A DNA stretch of 64,000 bases from Mucilaginibacter sp. KACC 22063 (GCF_028736115.1 NZ_CP117877.1:4722187-4786186), one strand, 5' to 3'. Counted from the first letter of the stretch, positions 16,780 through 25,957 are shown. Notes: generated by a model not told the origin, from the letters alone. Program-made: numbers and translations.

Positions 16780-17580
16780 ATGAAACGCTTGTTTATACTG
16801 GTGCTGATCTTATGGTCGGCATCAGTAACGCATGCGCAGGAGTTGTATGTAAACACAGAGCCAGCCAGCAACATGGCAGCAAACTCTTTGGGTATCCGGC
16901 TGGAAAACCAGGGTTACTTTAAACCCGATTTTCGCAACCGCACCACGCTTGAATTGATGTATGGCGCCAGTAAAAGCTTAATGGTACATGCCAGCGGCTA
17001 TATGTCTAACTTTTACCAGCAAGGCCAGCATTTTGAAGGCGGCAGCGCTTATGCCAAGTACCGCTTTCTGTCTGTTGATACCGTACAAAGGCATTTCCGC
17101 GGGGCTGTATTTGCCAAGGTTGCGGCTATTAACAACCCTGTAGTTAACCAGGAAATATCATTAGAAGGCGATAACAGCGGCTTGCAAACTGGCGTAGTGT
17201 TTACCCAATTATTGCACAAGCTGGCCATGTCGGGTTCCGCAAGTTACCTGCGTGCTTTTAATAATATTGATTACAATTTGCCGGGTGCTAACGCTAAAAA
17301 TGCCATCGGCTGGTCGCTATCCGCAGGTTACCTGCTGCTGCCTAAAAACTATACCAGCTACAAGCAGGTAAACCTAAACATTTATGCAGAATTGCTGGGA
17401 AAAGCAAATCCCGGCTACGGTCAAAGTTATGTGGATTTGGCGCCAGCGGTGCAACTGATATTTAACAGCCAGCTCAGGGTCGATTTTTCATACCGCACAC
17501 CGTTGTATAACGATATGCAGCGTAATAGCAAAAACATGTACCTGCTGCGTTTAGAGTACAATTTGTTCAACATCTTTTAA
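16780..17580 (+). CDS. Predicted outer-membrane protein in the metal-handling block
   Basis: A 266-residue protein with a signal peptide (residues 1-19, ends THAQE). The mature part shows alternating polar/hydrophobic strands rich in Tyr, Gly and Asn and ends with a short aromatic strand (RLEYNLFNIF), as outer-membrane beta-barrels do. No named family is recognised. Its position between an HMA protein and a Met/His-rich protein suggests a role in metal sensing or efflux across the outer membrane. Spacing is 5 bases before and 10 bases after. Confidence 0.75.
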   Translation: MKRLFILVLILWSASVTHAQELYVNTEPASNMAANSLGIRLENQGYFKPDFRNRTTLELMYGASKSLMVHASGYMSNFYQQGQHFEGGSAYAKYRFLSVDTVQRHFRGAVFAKVAAINNPVVNQEISLEGDNSGLQTGVVFTQLLHKLAMSGSASYLRAFNNIDYNLPGANAKNAIGWSLSAGYLLLPKNYTSYKQVNLNIYAELLGKANPGYGQSYVDLAPAVQLIFNSQLRVDFSYRTPLYNDMQRNSKNMYLLRLEYNLFNIF

Positions 17581-17590
17581 AATCTACCTA

Positions 17591-19003
17591 ATGAAAGCCA
17601 TAATTTATATCATGATATTGTTTGCCTTTACATCTGTATCGGCGCAGCACATGCACCATAATATGCCGGATACTACCGGCAAAAAGCCGATGCACATGCA
17701 ACACATGGCAGATAGCACAACACACACAAATCACATGGCTATGCCCATGCATGATATGGGCACGATGATGAGCAGCCAGTTCTCCCGCAATTTGCTCATG
17801 AACCGCGATGGCTCCGGAACTTCATGGCAGCCTGACGAATCACCTATTTACGCCTACATGATACACGGTAAAAAATGGATGACTATGATCCATGGCGATG
17901 TTTTTATGCGCTACAATAACCAGGACCTGTTTAAATCCGGCTCTCGAGGCGGTTCAAAGTTTGATGCGCCTAATATGCTGATGGGGATGACACAGCGAAA
18001 AATAGGCAAGAATGGGCTATTAGCTTTTAACGGAATGCTATCATTAGATCCATTCACTGTAGGCGGAGATGGCTATCCGCTATTATACCAAACCGGCGAA
18101 TCATACAAGGGGCATAAACTGGTAGACCGCCAGCACCCGCATGATCTTTTTGCCGAGCTGAACGTAGCCTACACCCAGGCATTATCTAAAAACACGGATC
18201 TGTATGCTTCGTTCGGCTACCCAGGCGAACCGGCTTTAGGGCCGCCCGTGTTTATGCACCGGCTTTCGGCAATGAGCAATCCTGATGCGCCATTAAGCCA
18301 CCACTATGCCGACGCGACGCACATCACTTTTGGCGTTGCAACTTTGGGCTTCAGGGTAAGCAATGTAAAAATTGAAGGATCCGTGTTTACCGGCCGCGAA
18401 CCGGATGAACACCGTTATGATTTTGACAAACCCAGATTCGATTCCTATTCGGTGCGGTTATCTTACAACCCTACCAAAAATTGGGCATTGCAGGTTTCAA
18501 ACGGATGGATCCATTGCCCCGAAGACCTGGAGCCGCAACAAAACGTCGACCGTTTTACCGCATCGGCAATTCACACCAAAATGTTAAACGACGACAGTTT
18601 CATCAGCACAACGTTTGTATACGGCCAAAACCATTACAGCGATAATGGCAAAACCCTGCCTTCTGCCCTGTTGGAAAGCAATCTGCAATGGCATAAAACG
18701 GCTTTTTACGGCAAATACGAATATGTGCAAAAAGATGCCGACGAGTTAGACCTTAGCCACTCTGCCGCAGGGGCTGACCCCGACTATAATATCAATGGCT
18801 TAACAATTGGCGCAAACCGTATCCTTACCACCTATAAAAACACAGATTTGCGCATGGGCTTGCAGGGCACACTTAATTTTTCGCCAACAGCATTACAGCC
18901 ATTATATGGCAAAGCACCTGTAGGATTTGAAGTGTATGTACGTGTTAGCCCGGCACTTATGAAAATGGGCAATCACAAAAAACATGACAATATGAATATG
19001 TAA
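17591..19003 (+). CDS. Outer-membrane-type protein with Met/His-rich N-terminus
   Basis: A 470-residue exported protein (signal peptide to about residue 18, ends SAQH). Residues 19-60 are packed with Met and His (HMHHNMPD, MHMQHMADS, HMAMPMHDMG), a pattern used to bind copper in CopB/PcoB-like proteins. The remaining 400 residues are beta-rich with repeated aromatic strands, and an odd basic-His end (MGNHKKHDNMNM). CopB-type proteins are outer-membrane barrels for copper resistance, but overall similarity to CopB was not tested. It is the last gene of the four-gene block. Function as a copper-related protein is an inference. Confidence 0.78.
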   Translation: MKAIIYIMILFAFTSVSAQHMHHNMPDTTGKKPMHMQHMADSTTHTNHMAMPMHDMGTMMSSQFSRNLLMNRDGSGTSWQPDESPIYAYMIHGKKWMTMIHGDVFMRYNNQDLFKSGSRGGSKFDAPNMLMGMTQRKIGKNGLLAFNGMLSLDPFTVGGDGYPLLYQTGESYKGHKLVDRQHPHDLFAELNVAYTQALSKNTDLYASFGYPGEPALGPPVFMHRLSAMSNPDAPLSHHYADATHITFGVATLGFRVSNVKIEGSVFTGREPDEHRYDFDKPRFDSYSVRLSYNPTKNWALQVSNGWIHCPEDLEPQQNVDRFTASAIHTKMLNDDSFISTTFVYGQNHYSDNGKTLPSALLESNLQWHKTAFYGKYEYVQKDADELDLSHSAAGADPDYNINGLTIGANRILTTYKNTDLRMGLQGTLNFSPTALQPLYGKAPVGFEVYVRVSPALMKMGNHKKHDNMNM

Positions 19004-19029
19004 ATATGTGAAAATCAAATAAAAGTTAT

Positions 19030-19037
19030 TATATTTG
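19030..19037 (+). promoter_or_regulatory. -7 promoter box (TATATTTG) for rimP-nusA
   Basis: Perfect TAnnTTTG match 62 bases before the rimP ATG. There is no clear TTG at the usual upstream distance. The predicted transcript would begin near 19042, just before the leader hairpin. Confidence 0.55.
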
Positions 19038-19046
19038 CATTATCAG

Positions 19047-19076
19047 AAAAGAGGGGGCAGTTTGTCCCCTCTTTTT
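19047..19076 (+). terminator. Terminator-like hairpin in the rimP-nusA-infB leader
   Basis: Perfect 10-base arms AAAAGAGGGG (19047-19056) and CCCCTCTTTT (19066-19075) with a 9-base loop, ending in a run of five T. It sits between the promoter box and the rimP ATG (19100), so it can act as an attenuator of the operon. It could alternatively end the upstream 17591-19003 gene; both may apply. Confidence 0.8.
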
Positions 19077-19099
19077 AGTTTATCAGTTAAGCGGTAGGA

Positions 19100-19573
19100 A
19101 TGACGAATATCGAGAAGCGGGTAACACAACTGGCTGAAGAAAAACTGGCTGAGATTGAACGCCCCGATTTATTTATTGTAAGTGTAAACATGCAGCCAAA
19201 TGGCAAATTAACCATTTTGCTTGATGGCGACCAGGGGGCAGGTATTGATGCCTGTGCGCAGGTAAGCCGCTATGTAGGCCACATGCTTGAAGAAGAAAAC
19301 ACGATTGATAGCGCTTACACTTTAGAAGTATCATCGCCGGGGATTGATTTCCCATTACAGCAACACCGCCAGTTTGTGAAAAACATTGGCAGGCAGGTTT
19401 CCGTAAAAATGGTTGACGGTACCAAAAAAGAAGGCCAGCTTACCTCCGTTGATGCTGATAGCATAACCATTATTGAAAAAGTAAAAATAAAAGGAAAAAA
19501 AGCGGAAGAAGTGGAAGTACAGCTTCCTTTCAACCAGCTTACAGAAACAAAGGTTTTAATATCATTTAAATGA
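19100..19573 (+). CDS. rimP: Ribosome maturation factor RimP
   Basis: A 157-residue cytoplasmic protein needed for 30S subunit maturation. The two-domain layout is visible: an N-terminal alpha/beta domain with GAGIDACAQVSRYVGH and the family core LEVSSPGIDFPL, then a C-terminal Sm-like beta domain. It is followed after one base by nusA, the standard rimP-nusA-infB order. Confidence 0.95.
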   Translation: MTNIEKRVTQLAEEKLAEIERPDLFIVSVNMQPNGKLTILLDGDQGAGIDACAQVSRYVGHMLEEENTIDSAYTLEVSSPGIDFPLQQHRQFVKNIGRQVSVKMVDGTKKEGQLTSVDADSITIIEKVKIKGKKAEEVEVQLPFNQLTETKVLISFK

Positions 19574-19574
19574 G

Positions 19575-20816
19575 ATGAGCACAACCAGTATTAATTTAAT
19601 TGATTCTTTTCAGGAATTTAAAGATTTCAAGAACATTGACCGCCCAACTATGATGAGCGTGCTTGAAGACGTATTCAGAAGCATGATCAGAAAAAAATAT
19701 GGCACCGATGAAAATTGCGACGTTATCGTAAACACCGACAACGGTGACCTTGAGATCTGGCGCACGCGCCAGGTGGTTGAAGACGGCTTTTCTGAAGATG
19801 ATGACCTGGAAATTGAGCTTGCCGAAGCACATCAGCACGATGCCGATCTTGAAGTTGGCGACGAATTTGTAGAGCAGATTACGCTGGAAAGTTTTGGCCG
19901 CCGTGCTATTTTAGCTGCACGCCAAACACTGGTATCAAAGATCCTTGAGCTTGAAAAAGACGAAATATTTAAAAAATATAAAGATCGCGTAGGCGAAATT
20001 GTTACAGGCGAAGTTTATCAGGTTTGGAAAAAAGAAACCCTGATACTTGATGATGAAGGCAACGAATTATTGCTGCCAAAATCAGAGCAGATCCCTGCAG
20101 ATTATTTCAAAAAAGGCGATAGCGTTAAAGCTGTGGTAAGCAAGGTGGATATGATGAACAGTAATCCTAAGATCATTATCAGCCGTACCGCCCCAGAGTT
20201 TTTACAGCGTTTGTTCGAGCTTGAAGTTCCGGAAATTTTTGACGGCCTGATCACCATCAAGAAAATTGTTCGTGAACCAGGAGAGCGTGCTAAAGTAGCG
20301 GTTGAATCTTATGATGACCGTATAGATCCGGTTGGTGCCTGCGTAGGTATGAAGGGATCTCGTATACACGGTATCGTACGCGAATTAAAGAATGAAAACA
20401 TTGACGTTATTAACTACACTAATAATATTCAATTATACATTCAGCGTGCATTATCACCGGCAAAAATCACATCTATTAAGTTAGATGATGAGAAAAAAAC
20501 CGCTGCAGTGTATTTAAAGCCCGATCAGGTATCGTTAGCCATTGGTCGTGGCGGCCACAACATTAAATTGGCAGGTAAATTGACAGGTTATGAAATTGAT
20601 GTTTACCGTGAAGCCGATGAAGAAGATGAGGACGTGGATATCGAAGAATTTGCAGACGAAATTGATAGCTGGATCATTGACGAATTTAAGCGCATTGGTT
20701 TAGACACCGCCAAGTCTGTACTTGCTTTAACCGTTAACGAATTGGTAAAACGTACTGATCTTGAAGAAGAAACAGTTAAAGACGTTTTATCTGTTCTGCA
20801 AGCCGAATTTGAATAA
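19575..20816 (+). CDS. nusA: Transcription termination/antitermination factor NusA
   Basis: A 413-residue NusA with N-terminal RNA-polymerase-binding domain, S1 domain (GEIVTGEVYQVWKKETLIL, near residue 140) and two KH domains (DPVGACVGMKGSRI near 255 and SLAIGRGGHNIKLAGKLTG near 325). The C-terminus is an acidic stretch plus a short helical domain of about 45 residues instead of the longer acidic repeats of proteobacterial NusA. Start ATG is one base after the rimP stop. NusA binds hairpins and enhances pausing and termination, which fits possible feedback on the leader hairpin. Confidence 0.96.
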   Translation: MSTTSINLIDSFQEFKDFKNIDRPTMMSVLEDVFRSMIRKKYGTDENCDVIVNTDNGDLEIWRTRQVVEDGFSEDDDLEIELAEAHQHDADLEVGDEFVEQITLESFGRRAILAARQTLVSKILELEKDEIFKKYKDRVGEIVTGEVYQVWKKETLILDDEGNELLLPKSEQIPADYFKKGDSVKAVVSKVDMMNSNPKIIISRTAPEFLQRLFELEVPEIFDGLITIKKIVREPGERAKVAVESYDDRIDPVGACVGMKGSRIHGIVRELKNENIDVINYTNNIQLYIQRALSPAKITSIKLDDEKKTAAVYLKPDQVSLAIGRGGHNIKLAGKLTGYEIDVYREADEEDEDVDIEEFADEIDSWIIDEFKRIGLDTAKSVLALTVNELVKRTDLEEETVKDVLSVLQAEFE

Positions 20817-20841
20817 AAATGGTTTAGCGGAATTAAAATCG

Positions 20842-20849
20842 TATTTTTG
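20842..20849 (+). promoter_or_regulatory. -7 box (TATTTTTG) between nusA and infB
   Basis: A TAnnTTTG match 38 bases before the infB start suggests that infB can also be transcribed from its own promoter. No clear upstream TTG at the expected distance. Confidence 0.4.
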
Positions 20850-20887
20850 CAATACAGCAATATACCAGAGTAAGAAAGTTATATTAA

Positions 20888-23800
20888 ATGTCAGAAGACA
20901 AATCCATAAAATTAATTAAAGCAGTAAAGGAGCTTAACATTGGAATGAACACTATTGTTGACTTTTTATCCTCAAAGGGGTTTAAGGTCGACAAATCGCC
21001 CAACGCAAAATTGGATGGCGATATGTACAATACATTGTTAAAGGAATTTGCTGCTGACAAATATCTGAAGGAAGAAGCCAAACAAATCAACATAGGCAAA
21101 ATACGCCGTGATGAGCCTGGCCAAAACCCTGAAAAACCATTAGAACAAAAGCCACGTGGCCGTGATTTTGAACAGGAAGAGATCCTGATCAAAAACATCA
21201 CGCATACACCTGCTGCAACTGCTGCGCCAAAACCGCAACCAGAAGAGCAGGCAAACGAGCGCAGTGATGCGTTGCCAGGGGTAAAAGTTATTGGCAAAAT
21301 TGACCTTAACAACCTTAGTGGTAAAGCGCCTGAACCTAAAAAGGAAGAGCCGAAACAACCACAAGCCGAGGAAGTTAAACCAGAACCGGTTAAACAACCG
21401 GAACCTCCTGCTGCCAAGCCCGAAGTGCCGCAGGCAGAAGTTAAGCCAGAACCGGTTAAACAGACAGAAGCACCGGTTGCGCCAAAACCGCAACCAGAAA
21501 CTCCTGCTGCTAAACCAGCAGAACCACAGGTAGAAGCTAAGCCTGTTGCAGAAAAACCTGCAGCAACACCGCCACCAGCTACTGCAACGCCAGCACCGGC
21601 TCAGGCACCAGCCGCTACAACCGGTACTACGCCAACCCATGATGACAATGACGTTATACGCGCAAGGGCACAACGCCTTAGCGGACCAAACATTGTTGGC
21701 AAGATCACCCTGCCGGTTAATGAGCCGCGTCGTGGAGGCCCTGTAGCATCGTCTTCAAACTCAAACAGCGCCGATCATAAACGCAAACGTAAGCGTAAAG
21801 ATTTGCCAGGTCAGAATAACCAGCAACAGCCGGGAGGACAAGGCCAGCAAGGGCAGGGACAAGGGCAAGGCGGCAATAACCAGCGCGGTCCGCAGCAAGG
21901 CGGCAATCGCCCGGGCTATGGCAACCGTCCTGGTTTTGGTAACCGCCCTGGTCAGGGTGGACAAAACGGAGGTGGTAACAACCGCCCCGGTGGTTATGGA
22001 AACCGCAATGCGCCAACCACGCCAAAAGAAGAACCATCAGAAAAAGAAATACAAGATCAGATTAAAGCAACGCTTGCCCGTTTAAGCGGAGCGGGTAAAT
22101 CTGGTAAATTTGCACAGCGTGCAAAGTTCCGCCGTCAGAAACGCGATGATATAGCAGCATCGGCAGAAGAGGCAGCATTGGAACAGGAAATGCAATCCAA
22201 AGTATTGAAGGTTACCGAGTTTGTTACCGCAAACGAGTTAGCTTCGATGATGGATGTAGGCGTAACACAGGTTATATCAACCTGTATGAGCCTGGGCATG
22301 TTTGTGTCTATCAACCAAAGGCTTGATGCTGAAACGCTTACCATAGTAGCTGAAGAATTTGGCTACCAGATTGAGTTTGTCAAGCCGGAGGATGAAGAGG
22401 CTGATCTGGAAGAAGTAGATAACGAAGCAGACCTGATTCCACGTGCACCTATTGTAACCATCATGGGCCACGTTGACCACGGTAAAACTTCATTACTTGA
22501 CTTTATACGCAAAACTAACGTTATCGGCGGCGAGGCCGGTGGTATTACCCAGCACATTGGTGCTTATGAGGTAAAACTGCCTAACGATAAAGGCAAGATC
22601 ACCTTCCTGGATACACCGGGTCACGAAGCGTTTACCGCAATGCGTGCACGTGGTGCCCAGGTAACAGATATTGTTATCATTGTAATTGCAGCTGACGATA
22701 GCGTGATGCCGCAAACGCGCGAGGCCATTAACCATGCGCAGGCAGCCAATGCTCCGATCATTTTTGCATTCAACAAAATGGATCGTCCTGGTGCTAATGC
22801 AGATAAAGTGCGTGAGCAGCTGGCTGGCATGAACATCCTGGTCGAAGAGTGGGGCGGTAAATACCAAACCCAAGAAATTTCGGCCAAAACAGGTATGAAC
22901 GTTGAGCTATTGCTTGAAAAAGTATTACTGGAAGCGGAGATACTTGAACTTAAGGCAAACCCTAAAAAACGTGCCGTAGGTACTGTTATTGAGGCTGCTT
23001 TAGATAAAGGCCGTGGTATTGTAACCACTGTACTTGTACAGGCAGGTACTTTACGTGTAGGAGATCCGATTTTAGCAGGTTGTTACAGCGGCCGTGTGAA
23101 GGCCTTGTTTAACGAACGTGGCCAGCGGATTGACAATGTAGGCCCGTCATCACCGGTACAGGTACTGGGTATGCAGGGTGCACCAACAGCTGGTGATAAA
23201 TTTAATGCACTTGAAAGCGAGACCGAAGCCCGCGATATTGCCAACAAACGTTTGCAGTTACAACGCGAACAGGGCTTACGTACGCAGAAACATATTACAC
23301 TTGATGAAATTGGCCGCCGTTTAGCTATCGGTAACTTTAAAGAGCTTAACGTTATTGTTAAAGGTGACGTGGATGGTTCGATCGAGGCCTTGTCAGATTC
23401 ATTACTGAAACTGTCAACCGATCAGATCCAAGTAAACATTATCTCTAAAGCGGTTGGGCAAATCTCTGACTCAGACGTATTGTTAGCTTCTGCTTCAGAT
23501 GCGATCATCATCGGTTTCCAGGTACGCCCTTCAGGCAGCGCACGTAAACTTGCCGAGCAAGAGCAAATCGACATCCGTCTGTACTCGATCATCTATGATG
23601 CGATCAATGAGATCAAGGCTGCGATGGAAGGTATGCTTGCGCCAACATACGAAGAGAAGATTGTTGCCAACGTTGAGATCCGCGAAACGTTCAAGATCAG
23701 CAAGGTAGGTACAATTGCCGGCTGTATGGTACTTGATGGTAAAATCACACGTAACAGCAAGATCCGTATCATTCGCGAAGGTGTGGTAATTTACACCGGC

Positions 23801-23950
23801 GAACTGGCATCCCTAAAACGTTTCAAAGACGACGTGAAAGAAGTAAATGCAGGTTATGAGTGCGGTTTGAACATTCAAAACTTCAACAACATTGAAGTAG
23901 GTGACATTGTAGAAGCTTACGAAAACGTAGAAGTAAAACGCAAACTGTAA
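20888..23950 (+). CDS. infB: Translation initiation factor IF-2
   Basis: A 1,020-residue IF-2, a GTPase that places fMet-tRNA on the 30S subunit. The first 400 residues are Bacteroidota-specific: Pro/Glu/Lys/Ala-rich repeats (several copies of KPEPVKQ), a basic cluster (KRKRKRK near residue 300) and a Gly/Gln/Asn/Arg-rich stretch (about 310-375). Then come the IF2 N-domain, the G domain (GHVDHGKTS near residue 526, DTPGHEAF, NKMD) and domains II-IV. Length is typical for the phylum. It is the third gene of rimP-nusA-infB, and the operon ends at the terminator at 23973. Confidence 0.97.
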   Translation: MSEDKSIKLIKAVKELNIGMNTIVDFLSSKGFKVDKSPNAKLDGDMYNTLLKEFAADKYLKEEAKQINIGKIRRDEPGQNPEKPLEQKPRGRDFEQEEILIKNITHTPAATAAPKPQPEEQANERSDALPGVKVIGKIDLNNLSGKAPEPKKEEPKQPQAEEVKPEPVKQPEPPAAKPEVPQAEVKPEPVKQTEAPVAPKPQPETPAAKPAEPQVEAKPVAEKPAATPPPATATPAPAQAPAATTGTTPTHDDNDVIRARAQRLSGPNIVGKITLPVNEPRRGGPVASSSNSNSADHKRKRKRKDLPGQNNQQQPGGQGQQGQGQGQGGNNQRGPQQGGNRPGYGNRPGFGNRPGQGGQNGGGNNRPGGYGNRNAPTTPKEEPSEKEIQDQIKATLARLSGAGKSGKFAQRAKFRRQKRDDIAASAEEAALEQEMQSKVLKVTEFVTANELASMMDVGVTQVISTCMSLGMFVSINQRLDAETLTIVAEEFGYQIEFVKPEDEEADLEEVDNEADLIPRAPIVTIMGHVDHGKTSLLDFIRKTNVIGGEAGGITQHIGAYEVKLPNDKGKITFLDTPGHEAFTAMRARGAQVTDIVIIVIAADDSVMPQTREAINHAQAANAPIIFAFNKMDRPGANADKVREQLAGMNILVEEWGGKYQTQEISAKTGMNVELLLEKVLLEAEILELKANPKKRAVGTVIEAALDKGRGIVTTVLVQAGTLRVGDPILAGCYSGRVKALFNERGQRIDNVGPSSPVQVLGMQGAPTAGDKFNALESETEARDIANKRLQLQREQGLRTQKHITLDEIGRRLAIGNFKELNVIVKGDVDGSIEALSDSLLKLSTDQIQVNIISKAVGQISDSDVLLASASDAIIIGFQVRPSGSARKLAEQEQIDIRLYSIIYDAINEIKAAMEGMLAPTYEEKIVANVEIRETFKISKVGTIAGCMVLDGKITRNSKIRIIREGVVIYTGELASLKRFKDDVKEVNAGYECGLNIQNFNNIEVGDIVEAYENVEVKRKL

Positions 23951-23972
23951 TCTTAATTACTAAGCATATATT

Positions 23973-24005
23973 AAAGCCTTCAGATAATACCTGAAGGCTT
24001 TTTTT
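23973..24005 (+). terminator. Rho-independent terminator after infB
   Basis: Perfect 11-base arms AAAGCCTTCAG (23973-23983) and CTGAAGGCTTT (23991-24001), 7-base loop, then more T. Confidence 0.92.
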
Positions 24006-24042
24006 AGTTTATAAGGTTTCCTCTAAAAATAAACCATCCAAC

Positions 24043-24077
24043 GATATAATGTCATTAACTATTAGTGACATTATATC
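24043..24077. terminator. Perfect AT-rich hairpin spanning the stop of the LRR gene
   Basis: Arms GATATAATGTCA (24043-24054) and TGACATTATATC (24066-24077) are perfectly complementary with an 11-base loop. The stem overlaps the last codons and the stop of the minus-strand LRR gene. No T run follows, so it may act in mRNA 3'-end protection or be a small palindromic repeat. Confidence 0.55.
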
Positions 24078-24726
24078 TAAATGTTTTGAAGTCACCTTTG
24101 AAGACAAATTCTTTATAATCACTACCTTTCAGGCTTAACATGCTGTTGATTTTCTCCGTTTTATAATTGAAATTACGTTTGTTTGAAAACCCAGCACTTC
24201 TCAAGGAAGGGTGTTCAATAATTGGAGTTAAATCGCCGTCTAAAACATCTGTTCCCACAAACCTTAAGTCAATAAGATTTGGAAGGCTTTTAATAAATGA
24301 GAGGCTTTCAATTGGAGCACAATCATTTAAACGCAATACCTTCAAGTTTTTTAATTGGCTAATCTCAAATATGTCCCCAAACTTCTTTGACTGATTGATA
24401 TGTAGATGCTCCAAAGAATTTCCTAATTCACTTAATTCTCTGTCAGATTGTAGTTTCGTACAATAATGAAGTTCAAGCCTTTTCAAATTAGGAAACATGC
24501 TTATATGTTGGAAATCTGGGATGTTTGACCAGTTAAGTTCAAGGTATAGCAATTTATCCGAAGCTGGCAACAAGTTGAGAGCATTGTCTTTGCTGTTCAT
24601 ATACCAGGTTGTTAGATACTCCTTTTCACTGATATAAAGCTGCGTCTTTTTTTCCTTAAAGTCGATTGTTCCCTGTTTTTGAGGTTCAATCCGATCAAAC
24701 CAAATAGAACTATAACTCCAATCCAT
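24055..24726 (-). CDS. Leucine-rich-repeat protein
   Basis: A 223-residue soluble protein without signal peptide. From residue 65 it shows leucine-rich repeats of about 22-23 residues (LLYLELNWSNIPDF, LKRLELHYCTKL, LEHLHINQS, LKVLRLNDCAPIESL, LIDLRFVGTDVLDG). The first 50 residues are unrelated (many Trp/Tyr). Such LRR proteins usually bind other proteins; no partner gene is adjacent. Its codons are visibly richer in A and T than in the flanking infB and radical SAM genes, which hints at horizontal acquisition. No recognised family name. Confidence 0.8.
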   Translation of the reverse strand: MDWSYSSIWFDRIEPQKQGTIDFKEKKTQLYISEKEYLTTWYMNSKDNALNLLPASDKLLYLELNWSNIPDFQHISMFPNLKRLELHYCTKLQSDRELSELGNSLEHLHINQSKKFGDIFEISQLKNLKVLRLNDCAPIESLSFIKSLPNLIDLRFVGTDVLDGDLTPIIEHPSLRSAGFSNKRNFNYKTEKINSMLSLKGSDYKEFVFKGDFKTFRYNVTNS

Positions 24727-24858
24727 ATATCAAAATATCCTCCTAATGTATCAAACTTTGATAGCTTTAAATTATAAAAAATAAGTTTCCTCTACGCTCT
24801 CGTGGAACAAGCTTGGATGCTCTCTGATAGTTGTGCAATTTCAGCAGAGACTATCCAT

Positions 24859-25929
24859 CTAAAACAAACTTGTTTGCTTTCCGGAGCGAGGTGTAAATAA
24901 GCTCAGATTGTAAGGCGGCATTTCTCGTCCGGTTAAAAACCGATTACAGGCAACGCGGTAAAGCTGCTTAATAGAGTCGGCAATGTTACCATCGCCTACC
25001 ATGCGCCTGCCAAATTCACTATCATTGATCTGACCACCGTGGCAACTGGCAATCATATTCAACACCTTTTCTGCCCTGTCTGGGAATGTTTTGTGTATCC
25101 AGTCGGTAAATATATCACCGATACTGCCATTAAGCCTTACAATGGTAAATCCTGCATCTAAGGCGCCCCTGTTGGCGGCGGCCCTAATAATGTCGGCCAC
25201 TTCGTTACTGTTAAGCCCAGGTATAATAGGTGCAGCCATCACACGCACCGGCACACCAATGGCTGACAGTTTTTCAATAACAGTTAAACGGCCAGATGCT
25301 GTTACCGTTCGCGGCTCCAGCTTTTGCCTTAGCTGTTCATTTAACGAGGTGATAGAAACATTTACATGCACCAAGTTAAGCGCAGATAGCTGGCTTATAA
25401 TATCAATATCACGTAGTATCAGGTTATTTTTGGTAATGATACTAACCGGATGTTTATACTTTAAAAAAACCTGCAAAAGCTTGCGTGTAATCTCCAGGTT
25501 ACGCTCGGCAGGCTGATAGCAATCTGTATTTCCAGATAAAAGGATAGGTACCGGCTGGTAATTCCGCTTATTAAAATATTGCTCAAGCAGCTCAGGCGCA
25601 TTCTCTTTGATAATGATCTTTCGCTCAAAATCAAGGCCGGCACTAAAGCCAAAGTATTCGTGGCTGTTACGGGCATAACAATAGATACAGCCATGCTCAC
25701 ATCCCTGATATGGGTTGATAGAATGCATATGCCCTAAATCAGGACTTTTTGACTCGCTTACTATCTTCTTAGGTGTTTCATGATAAAACTGGGTAGTACT
25801 GTTTTCAAGCATAGGCTCGTCAAGCGCTTCCTGATGCGCCAAAACATATTTGTTTTTCAGAAACTTACTATGCGTATTTACCTGTGCCCCACGGCCTTTA
25901 AAAAACTCCGGATTCTCCTCAAATGGCAT
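24859..25929 (-). CDS. PA0069-family radical SAM protein
   Basis: A 356-residue radical SAM enzyme. The cluster-binding CxxxCxxC motif is GCEHGCIYCYARN (Cys77, Cys81, Cys84), preceded by the family hallmark SINPYQG. Later segments match SAM-binding and TIM-barrel strands (VPILLSGNTDCYQP, VNVSITSLNEQLRQKLEPR). Members resemble spore photoproduct lyase but their reaction is unknown. The ATG at 25929 (MPFEENPEFFKGRGAQ) is preferred to a TTG at 25956, because family members begin with the GRGAQ region. It lies 28 bases downstream of the response regulator gene on the same strand. Confidence 0.9.
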   Translation of the reverse strand: MPFEENPEFFKGRGAQVNTHSKFLKNKYVLAHQEALDEPMLENSTTQFYHETPKKIVSESKSPDLGHMHSINPYQGCEHGCIYCYARNSHEYFGFSAGLDFERKIIIKENAPELLEQYFNKRNYQPVPILLSGNTDCYQPAERNLEITRKLLQVFLKYKHPVSIITKNNLILRDIDIISQLSALNLVHVNVSITSLNEQLRQKLEPRTVTASGRLTVIEKLSAIGVPVRVMAAPIIPGLNSNEVADIIRAAANRGALDAGFTIVRLNGSIGDIFTDWIHKTFPDRAEKVLNMIASCHGGQINDSEFGRRMVGDGNIADSIKQLYRVACNRFLTGREMPPYNLSLFTPRSGKQTSLF

Positions 25930-25957
25930 AAACAAATTTGCTAAATAATTTAGCAAA

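Noticed and set aside
21140..21673. 177-codon open frame on the minus strand inside infB, rich in Arg, Cys, Trp and Phe
   Set aside because: It is the complement of the Pro/Glu/Lys-rich repeat region of IF-2; composition is an artefact and no start signal is seen.
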